The notes beneath the pieces were generated by a model. That model did not search any database, was not told where the DNA came from, and saw nothing but the letters and a program-made list of their open reading frames with translations. This document shows, one piece after another, positions 55,904 to 64,000 of a DNA stretch of 64,000 nt. A program made the translations under genes and the position numbers. The stretch comes from Symsagittifera roscoffensis (lineage: Eukaryota; Xenacoelomorpha; Acoela; Convolutidae): positions 55,820,889-55,884,888 of the forward strand of contig NC_087067.1 in the NCBI RefSeq assembly GCF_963678635.1, written 5' to 3'. Within the stretch, counting starts at the first letter, position 1, and every line of letters begins with the position of its first letter.

Positions 55904-57751
55904 AAGGTCTACTAAATTGTGACCTAAATAAAGCAAGTTTAGTAATTCTAATAGTGAAAACATCCCTAAAAGCAATTGAAAAATACTAAACTTGGGAGAA
56001 TTCACAATATCTCTAGGCCGTTCTTGCTCGCTATTTTACACCGCCGCAATATGTTCCCTTTTGTACTGAGGTCAGCGGGGCAACCGATTCCCAGTACTGT
56101 TCACAATCCCAAAAGGGTTGATTTGGTGGCTGGCTGCTCTGTTCTAACTGAGAACCAATTATTCGATTCGCTCGCAATAATTCTTCCGCCTCTTACAGGC
56201 TCTCCGGTACCCTCCAATTCCTTATCTTTCTTTACACTTAGTTTTAGTTAGGTCACGACATTCCCTATCAGTCCTGACATCCGCTTAAATCACCTGTCCG
56301 CACATGTTTTACGACTATATCCCTCCTCTTGTCAACTCTGCCACGTGCCAACTTCGGTTTCTTTTATCGATCTTTTCACGCTTATTAGATATCCGGTATG
56401 CGGTAGCTGTCGCAATTTGACCAAGCAAACAAATGTCATACGATTCTAATCAACTAATTCCTGACCTCAGTAACTTCAGCCCTCGAGTTCAACTAACCTC
56501 TAAACCATGCTATGTTTACTCAGTGACCCTTCCAAGGTCTTTATTTTAAATATCTCGTTAGCGTTCCGACCTCCCAAGGGTAGGGGGAGACCCTTTTCAT
56601 GGGTAGCTAATTCATTCCAAGCATCTAAACTTTTGATCTGTACTCCAATCCCGACCTTCTAGCTATCAGGGGAACGTAGTTTGTCTATTAGGGGTCAAAT
56701 TAAACCAAAAAGTCGCCTTCGGGAAATCAAGTAAATTCCCCGTCCATTCATACTATTTAAAAACTTAACTCTCATGCCGCGGTCCTATTACTATCAATTT
56801 CCTGTGGAACTACTTTTTTTTTACCCTGTTGAATTGCTATTAAAAGAACAATCGCCAAGCTAAGCTGAACCCAACTTTCCCCATGTCCACTTTGAATTAA
56901 ATCCTCTACTCGAAGGTTGCAATGTAAGACTGTTTCTCTATCACCTTCTGCTCTAATTCCCAAAATATAATTTTTCCTCCCAATTTTTAGCAAGGTGACC
57001 CATTCTCATTTCCAGGGGTTTGGCTGGGAAATACGCCACTTTCAGGTGTTAATCTCGGGGCTTTCCATGCAATTTGGGGGTCAAAAAGCCCAAAGGTCAA
57101 CTTAAGGTCACCCAGGGGTCAACCGGGGTCAAATTTCCGTATTTGGGTTCAGAATCCCATGGGGGTCTTAACTACCAAATTTCATTCATTTCCCATCAAT
57201 ACTTCACAAGTTATCCCATTTCTAAGGTTTATTATCACTTTTTCCGGGAAAAGGCTATTAACACCGGAAGGAGTCATAGGAGGTTTTTCACTCACCAGGG
57301 GGTCTTTTTTCGGGATCCGTATCTTATGTCCATTGCCGCAATAAAATCGGAATGCCCTCGCTCAATATTTTGCGTAAATTGCCTATTTCCGGTCTAAGGG
57401 GGTGTTTTTGCAAGGGCTAATAGCTTTCGGTCCAATCGCCAGATTCAATTCAAATTATAATACAAGATGTATCTTGCCACTATCTATCATCCCTCCAAGT
57501 TTCAGCTCCCTGCAATCATTGGAGGCCGGAAAATGAGTTCCGGAATTTAGGGGTGGGTTTGTTTACTTAGGGCATAAAGCCGGAAGTGGGGGTCTTAGGG
57601 GTCTGGGGTTCCAATTAACTAGGCTTAGAGCATACTAGAATTTTTTGAGCCCAACACCGCCGCTAGTTTCCGAGTTCTCATAGGGCCATTTACACTTCCG
57701 GGGACCGTTATCACTTTCCCCCCAGGAGTCTGAGGGGTCCAATTTTTTGTA
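55904..57751. other. Spacer without recognised genes
   Basis: More C- and G-rich than the surroundings. ORFs at 55976-56251 and 57074-57397 show no domain, and codons look unselected. It contains the RGGTCA cluster listed separately. Confidence 0.5.
57078..57131 (+). promoter_or_regulatory. Five RGGTCA half-sites in direct orientation
   Basis: GGGTCA/AGGTCA at 57078, 57094, 57105, 57116 and 57126 (steps 16, 11, 11, 10). They match nuclear-receptor half-sites but may be simple repetition. No promoter is identified nearby. Confidence 0.3.
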
Positions 57752-58210
57752 TGCCCAGGTCAAATCATCACTAGTATCGCTCCTCTGAATTTCATAACAT
57801 TAGCTTTCTTAGTTCCGATTTGGGGGGGGGGGGGGGTATCGCCGATTTTGTCAAATTTTGTTTTCTGGCATAGAGGGACGATATCTTCGAAGATTGAACT
57901 ATTTCGAACTCTACCCTTTGTTTGCTCTACTGCTTAACTTAATGACGAATCAATCTTACGTTCAGGTTATGAGACGAATCAATCTTACGTTCAGGTTATG
58001 CCCAGGTCAAATCATCACTAGTATCGCTCCTCTGAATTTCATAACATTAGCTTTCTTAGTTCCGATTTGGGGGGGGGTATCGCCGATTTTGTCAAATTTT
58101 GTTTTCCGGCATAGAGGGACGATATCTTCGAAGATTGAACTATTTCGAACTCTACCCTTTGTTTGCTCTACTGCTTAACTTAATGACGAATCAATCTTAA
58201 GTTCAGGTTA
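57752..58210 (+). repeat. 247-bp tandem duplication with poly-G run
   Basis: TGCCCAGGTCAAATCATCACTAG recurs at 57752 and 57999, and the text stays nearly identical to CTTAATGACGAATCAATC. A G run is longer in copy 1 (about 14) than in copy 2 (8). A 29-bp GAGACGAATC... unit is doubled at the junction. Confidence 0.8.
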
Positions 58211-58699
58211 CTACAGCATGTAATACAGTAGAATCACCATTTCTAGAGTACTGCTTTGTGCCCCTATTAATGCGTATTCTTGTGAAGAAAATCATCCAAT
58301 TAAAGTATCAGATATAACTCTTTCCCAATCCAATTAATTTGCTAAAAAGTCATTACTTATGATTTATTCTGATATCAATGCTATGAATAAGTTAATTATA
58401 CAAGAAAACAAAAAATATTGCTTCAGTCATTTGTTAAATTCTAAAAAACGCAAAACATTTCTTCAAATAGTATAAAAATAAACCAGCTACAAAATATTTA
58501 AAAAAAACAGAAGGAAACTCAAATACAATCCCTTTCAAAAATCTTTCGCTAGTAACTGATTATCCTTTCGAAATCCAATTTAATTCTAAACTTCGTTAAG
58601 ACCATTTATCCACGAGGGAAAGGACCAATACAAGAGCTAAACAGCTCATCACGGCGAACCGCTGTTGTGCCCCTGTTTAAGAACTACATGCAATTGTTT

Positions 58700-58830
58700 T
58701 TGGTTATTTTTCTGGGCTGGGTATTGTTGCTTCACCCTCAAGCAACGAGCACGGATCATGGTGGGCCTCGAACATCCCACCTTTCGGTTGAAAGGCGGAG
58801 ACGTAGCCACTTCACCACCGCTCCCCTAAC
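58700..58830 (-). repeat. tRNA-derived SINE-like sequence
   Basis: On the minus strand an A box TGGTGAAGTGG (58807-58817, full consensus match) and a B box GTTCGAGGC (58765-58773, full GWTCRANNC match) are separated by about 34 bp, preceded by GGGGAGCGG. No complete cloverleaf could be drawn, so a SINE head or tRNA pseudogene is more likely than a tRNA gene. Confidence 0.45.
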
Positions 58831-59143
58831 TGAGTAATTCTGATATATTGTTTTTAATAAAATAAGAAAAATCTAAAAAATGTAATTGGTGTTTTCAGAT
58901 ATACAAATATCAGTTACAATTCATGCGAAAAAGTCTCATAACTTCATACTAAAAAAACTAACCTAGCCCGTAACCTTAAACTGTAAGTTGTAATGTATTG
59001 TATAGCCAGAATTACTTTTTCTTTATAATGGATTATTACTCATTTGCAACCGATTATATCTCATGAAACTCCAGTGCGGGCAAGCGAGAGTTTGGCTCAA
59101 TTTAATCTAATTAATAGTATGCAAAATATTTGTTGTTTTACAG

Positions 59144-59489
59144 GGCAAAAATGAAAACAGTTCGGAGAAACTTGCTGAACATCAACGCGTCCTACTGTGA
59201 TCCCGATAATGATCGACAAGAGCTTGACAAAGAACTGTTGGATAGGTTCAACATTTCTATGCACACTTTGCTGTTTAATAACGACAAAGAGAGCAATCAT
59301 GACTTCAAAAACGATCCGAACGCCCCCTCTCCATGTGTCGAGATCAGACGACTGGCCGGTAAGCAACAAAGAAACAAACGATGGGCAAATAATCTACTTG
59401 TCGACATTATTACAAATAATAGTTCAGGCTTTGAAAAAAGTGACGGAGTATTCCTGACTGGCTGTATCCTTTATTCAGTTATGTATTGA
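59144..59489 (+). CDS. Possible host exon or short gene, unknown product
   Basis: An open frame runs from a splice-acceptor-like TTTGTTGTTTTACAG (ending 59143) through ATG 59151 to a stop at 59487-59489. That gives 112 residues (start MKTVRRNLLNINASYCDPDN). The product is charged, non-repetitive and helical, and includes RRLAGKQQRNKRWANNLLVD. No family is recognised. It is the only stretch in the right flank with non-repetitive coding character, but it could be chance or an unseen element remnant. Confidence 0.3.
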
Positions 59490-59949
59490 CTTTTTAACAA
59501 AAGCGTTTTAAAAGATTGTTTTACTACTGTTTGACGGTCCTCTTTTTGTAAGATTGTGGGGGTTTGAAAATATTTAATTTGGCTAAAAACTATCGCGCGA
59601 CATATTGCTTTCTTGTAAGACTTGAACGCGGCTGATTAATTCGTTACGAAGGGAATTGAGGCAACTCATTTACCCGGGTCGAGGTCTCAGACTCGTTTCC
59701 AGACATTGAAAGCCACGCCGCATCCGGATTCAGACCCAAACTGCATAGCCGCGCCGAGAGTCAGGAAAATCTGGATATAAAGTCGCGCTGAGGGTCGCGA
59801 AAGTCTGGAGAGAGAAAAATTTGGTCGCGAAAGGGAGGACACCCATTTCCAGACTTACGCGACTTCTTGATGTTACCCTCGTAAAAATTGTCAAGTGTGT
59901 TTACTTGAACACTGATCAAGTGTTTTGAAGTTAAAGTAAAAATAGCTGA

Positions 59950-61356
59950 CAATCATTAAGAGGCCAAACTGTACATTTTGAGAGATGTAAGCGGATTCCG
60001 CAACAAGGAAGCTCCCTTTGTTCTTGCATTTTCTTTGATTGTTCTGACGAAATTTAAACATGTTTAATGACTTGTCTCTGGAATCCACCCAGGTTGACCA
60101 AAACTTCTCATCATGCAATTTCCATACACAAAAAAAATCCTTACCAAACAATTTCATACAATTCCATACGTACAAAAAATTGGGTGATATATTATAATAG
60201 GCGGTAGGTTCAATTTCAATAGGTGGATCGATTTTTGTCATACTTCGCTCATTATTTATTAGTAATTTCAAAAGCAAAATTTTTTGGCAAAGGAAGTGTA
60301 AAATTTGATTTTTTGAATAGCATTTCATTTGGCATCGTAATAAATTTACAAAAAATATCTTAATACTAGAACAATTGGCTGAAAATAAAATGACTATATT
60401 ATGGATTATGGTTCTCAAATTTAATACGTGCACTAAACTCAAAATTACACCAATTAATACATATCAACAAAAATTGTACGAAATTTCAATGACAAGCATT
60501 TTTCCATATAGGAGAATTATATGATAAGTATTTTCACATAAACAAAAATGTTGATTTTTTTTTCTAAAATTAATTTCTGCAAAATTTTGGGTCGTGTTGA
60601 TAAACGAACGCAAGTGACAAACACCTTGGTTTACTCGAACCACCAAAGGTTGGACTGCTCTTGCATTTAAAATTCATAGAAAACGACCTGAATTGTCTTG
60701 GAGCTGTCTTTCACAAATGATATAACGAAAGTAACAAATTTTAAAATTTTGGCAAAACTTTTTAACGATTATCAATTCTAAAATTTATGATTTTATAATA
60801 ACAGACAATGATCAAGGCATACAAAAACAAGCCATAGAAAAAAAAGAGCTCTCAACGTCTTTCAAAAGTGTTAGTAAGCGGAAAAGAAAATTAGTGCATT
60901 CAGGACTACCTTATGCTTTATACCGTATGCATGCAAAAAAATTGTAATGAAAATTTTTGTTTGAGTACAAATCTCAGTTTGCGTTTGAAAAAATCAAAAA
61001 AAAATTTTAGGGTAATTTCAAAGTTACTTGGAAAATTTTTTGTATAGCTATCAAAAAAATGCTAGTCATACAGTTTCTAAATATGGGAAATGATAAGCAT
61101 TTAAAAAAAAAAAAAAAAAAACCACGGTTTTGAATCACCAGAATGTTTTATTAGAATCAAACAACCACGGAAATTAGTTTTTATATTTTTTCAACTATTT
61201 TTCGAAATTGTACGAAAATTTTTCTTTTTTTTCGCATTTTTCTTTGCTCTTGATGTATGGAATTGTATGAGAAGAATTTTCGGTGTATGGAGGTCAACCT
61301 GGGCAGACACAAAATTGTGCGCCTATCCAGTGCACAGTTTGGCCTCGTAATGATTC
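59950..61356. repeat. Non-coding element with imperfect terminal inverted repeats (1.4 kb)
   Basis: CAATCATTAAGAGGCCAAAC (59950) and its reverse complement near 61337-61356 match at 23 of 26 positions over the full repeat. A subterminal CCAGGTTGACC (60091 region) is also inverted at about 61293. The interior is AT-rich without coding potential, and no target duplication is clear. Confidence 0.5.
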
Positions 61357-62218
61357 ATGTTTTATTAAATGAGCGTTAAAATGTGAGGTTTTCTGCTTAC
61401 TGCCGCATTGGCTCAGTTAGATGTCTAATGACTGTTTAGCCTCCAGTCAGTTCTACTGATGCTAGAGACTTCAAGAGGTGGGATGCATTTACTGAAAGCA
61501 GTAACCGTAAAGTGAGCAAAATCTAGTTTTGTTTGCGAAACGGAATAAGGGTGCCTACGACCAGAAAGTTTCAGAAATTTTAGTGATTGAATTTGAACGT
61601 TGTCGATTGAAATTGGGGAGGAACTTTGAATTCGGATGTATTTTTTATTAGTGTTCCAACCTTTGGAAATGGGGTGGAACTTTGTATTCGGGTGTGTTTT
61701 AGTTTTTTTATTTTCCACGCAAAATAAGGTACCACAAATAATCATCGGACTGTGTTGAGTGATATATCATTTTGAAGCCCTTGATGATTAAAACGACATT
61801 AAAAAAATCAAAAAATTTTCGCCAGTTTCGAGAAAAACCGGTTAGAACTACTGGATTTTTCTTGTAATTTCGAAAAAACATGGCGTGAGCATGTATTCTT
61901 ACAATAGCAATTTTATCTTTTTTAAGCCATAAGAACTTAGCTGTACTCAAATAGTAAGAGATTTTTTCTAGGTTCTCAGCGCCATTTTGTAAACAAAGGT
62001 TTAAAATTCTAAACATTTACTAGAAAAAATTTTAAACACTTTTAAGTTATTTACATCTTTTTTTGTCTTTTTTTGTAAAAAATGTTTTCCAAATGGCCTT
62101 TATAAAGTGTAATTTTGTCATTTGACTTCGTTCCTTCAAAAACCTTAATTGTGTTAGGAGGATCGTAGTTGATTTTTTAATTAACTGTTCCTGTCTTCGT
62201 TCCTGACTTTGTGCCCCT
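61357..62218. other. AT-rich spacer
   Basis: No ORF with domain character. A single satellite-like half unit (CCTTAATTGTGTTAGGAGG) at about 62140 announces the repeat region. Confidence 0.45.
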
Positions 62219-62654
62219 TAAAACAAATAAGGTTTTTGGAGACACAAAGGCGAATGATCTATTTAGTATTGAAAACAATACGACATTGCATGTTGTCATC
62301 AACAAAACCACTCCTAACTCAACTTCAGTTTTTGGAGGCACATAAGCAAATGATCAATTTACAGTATTAAAACAAAATACAGCATTGCAAACTGTCCTTA
62401 ACTAAGCCCCTCATAACAAAACTCAAATTTTTGGAGGAGCAAAGTCAGGAATAGTGTTAGGAGGGGCTTAGTTAAGGACAATTTGCAATGCTGTTTTTTG
62501 TTTTAATACTGTAAATTGATACTTTGCTTATGTGCCTCCAAAAACTGAAGTTGTGTTAGGAGTGGTTTTGTTGAGGACAACTTGCAATGTCGTATTGTTT
62601 TTAATACTAAACAGATGATTTGCCTTTGTGCCTCCAAAAACCTTATTTGTTTTA
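62219..62654. repeat. Large palindrome (arms about 210 bp)
   Basis: AAAACAAATAAGGTTTTTGG at the left pairs with CCAAAAACCTTATTTGTTTT at the right. Matching continues inward to a centre near 62436 with moderate divergence. The arms consist of the same motifs as the adjacent satellite (TTAGGAGGGG, GGACAACTTGCAATG). Confidence 0.8.
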
Positions 62655-64000
62655 AAAGGGGCTCAGTGGAATGTTTAGGTGAGCTGTTCTTGATTTCTTG
62701 CTTCCGAAAACCTTAGTTGTGTTAGGAGGGGTTTTGTTGAGGACAACTTGCAATGTCGTATTGCTTTTAATACTGTAATTTGATCATTCGCCTTTGTGCC
62801 TTCAAAAAGTTTTTATTTGTGTAAGGAGGGGCTCAGTGGAATGTTTAGGTGAGCTGTTCTTGACTTCTTGCCTCCAAAAACGTTAGTTGTGTTAGGAGGG
62901 GTTTTGTTGAGGACAACTTGCAGTGTCGTACTGTTTTTAATACTGTAATTTGATCATTCGCCTTTGTGCCTTCAAAAACTTTTTTTTGTGTAAGGAGGGG
63001 CTCAGTGGAATGTTTAGGTGAGCTGTTCTTGACTTCTTGCCTCCAAAAACGTTAGTTGTGTTAGGAGGGGTTTTGTTGAGGACAACTTGCAGTGTCGTAC
63101 TGTTTTTAATACTGTAATTTGATCATTCGCCTTTGTGCCTTCATAAACTTTTTTTTTGTGTAAGGAGGGGCTCAGTGGAATGTTTAGGTGAGCTGTTCTT
63201 GACTTTTTGCCTCCAAAAACGTTAGTTGTGTTAGGAGGGGTTTTGTTGAGGACAACTTGCAATGTCGTATTGTTTTTAATACTGTAATTTGATCATTCGC
63301 CTTTGAGCCTTCAAAAACTTTTTTTGTGTTAGGAGGGGCTCAGTGGAATGTTTAGGTGAGCTGTTCTTGACTTCTTGCCTGCAAAAACGTTAGTTGTGTT
63401 AGGAGGGGTTTTGTTGAGGACAACTTGCAGTGTCGTACTGTTTTTAATACTGTAATTTGATCATTCGCCTTTGTGCCTTCAAAAACTTTTTTTTTGTGTA
63501 AGGAGGGGCTCAGTGGAATGTTTAGGTGAGCTGTTCTTGACTTCTTGCCTCCAAAAACGTTAGTTGTGTTAGGAGGGGTTTTGTTGAGGACAACTTGCAG
63601 TGTCGTACTGTTTTTAATACTGTAATTTGATCATTCGCCTTTGTGCCTTCATAAACTTTTTTTTTGTGTAAGGAGGGGCTCAGTGGAATGTTTAGGTGAG
63701 CTGTTCTTGACTTCTTGCCTCCAAAAACGTTAGTTGTGTTAGGAGGGGTTTTGTTGAGGACAACTTGCAATGTCGTATTGATTTTAATACTGTAATTTGA
63801 TCATTCGCCTTTGTGCCTTCAAAAACTTTTTTTTGTGTTAGGAGGGGCTCAGTGGAATGTTTAGGTGAGCTGTTCTTGACTTCTTGCCTGAAAAAACGAT
63901 AGTTGTGTTAGGAGGGGTTTTGTTGAGGACAACTTGCAATGTCGTATTGTTTTTAATACTGTAATTTGATCATTCGCCTTTGTGCCTTCAAAAAGTTTTT
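62655..64000 (+). repeat. Tandem satellite, unit about 170 bp, running off the window
   Basis: GCTCAGTGGAATG recurs at 62661, 62831, 63000, 63170, 63338, 63508, 63678 and 63847, giving a period of 168-170 bp. Each unit has two related halves, one with TTAGGAGGGGTTTTGTTGAGG and one with TAAGGAGGGGCTCAGTGG. The two 82-codon minus ORFs here are repeat artefacts. Confidence 0.92.

Noticed and set aside
61402-61450. TTGGCTCAGTTAGATGTCTAATGACT resembling a tRNA D-arm
   Set aside because: No B box downstream and no acceptor pairing.
63014-63770. Two identical 82-codon minus ORFs (63014-63262, 63522-63770)
   Set aside because: They are the same satellite units read twice, with no AUG-context or domain support.
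62655-64000. CRISPR-like array reading of the regular repeats
   Set aside because: The whole 170-bp unit is repeated, with no unique spacers. It is a eukaryotic tandem satellite.

Overview
This window is AT-rich eukaryotic DNA, and almost everything recognisable in it is mobile or virus-derived. There are no bacterial features. The standard genetic code is used, and there are Polinton, hAT and Ty3/gypsy elements, pol III box pairs and a tandem satellite, so the source is an invertebrate animal. Arthropod, nematode and cnidarian cannot be told apart from the sequence. No host gene is convincingly supported. LAYOUT: (1) 1-7976, minus strand: the structural half of a Polinton/Maverick (adintovirus-like) element, cut by the window start. 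In reading order it has two damaged unknown ORFs, a DnaQ-like exonuclease, small ORFs, a membrane protein, the packaging ATPase, two conserved small/PW-like proteins, integrase, minor capsid, a pX-like core protein with an internal stop, major capsid and the adenovirus-like protease. The genes overlap or abut, as in a virus. No polB is visible. (2) 7977-10695: AT-rich spacer with two small fold-back elements. (3) 10704-54216: three elements nested one inside another. The outer layer is a hAT-like MITE of about 415 bp (CAGGGGCGGAT ends, near-perfect 8-bp target duplication). It is split by Gypsy-A (10984-54077, AAAG target duplication), an old env-bearing Ty3/gypsy element. The pol gene of Gypsy-A is split in turn by Gypsy-B (17561-42022). 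(4) 54225-64000: spacer with inverted repeats, pol III-type sequences, a tandem duplication, one weak exon candidate, and a palindrome grading into a satellite of about 170 bp. GYPSY-B is the highlight: a 24.46-kb LTR element with 886-bp LTRs that look identical by eye and two huge intact ORFs. ORF1 (3160 aa) is a Gag-Pol (Gag, two CCHC knuckles, aspartic protease, RT, RNase H, integrase, GPF module) that ends in a macro-domain-like fold. ORF2 (2955 aa) carries a complete SGNH-hydrolase motif set plus a second, degenerate SGNH-like domain, and about 1900 residues I cannot assign. Between and before the ORFs lie strong RNA hairpins and a 3.1-kb leader with repeats. GYPSY-A is decayed in gag, pol and env, yet keeps two long open accessory ORFs (536 and 617 codons). 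Its env resembles the glycoproteins of chuviruses and related negative-strand RNA viruses, and so looks captured.
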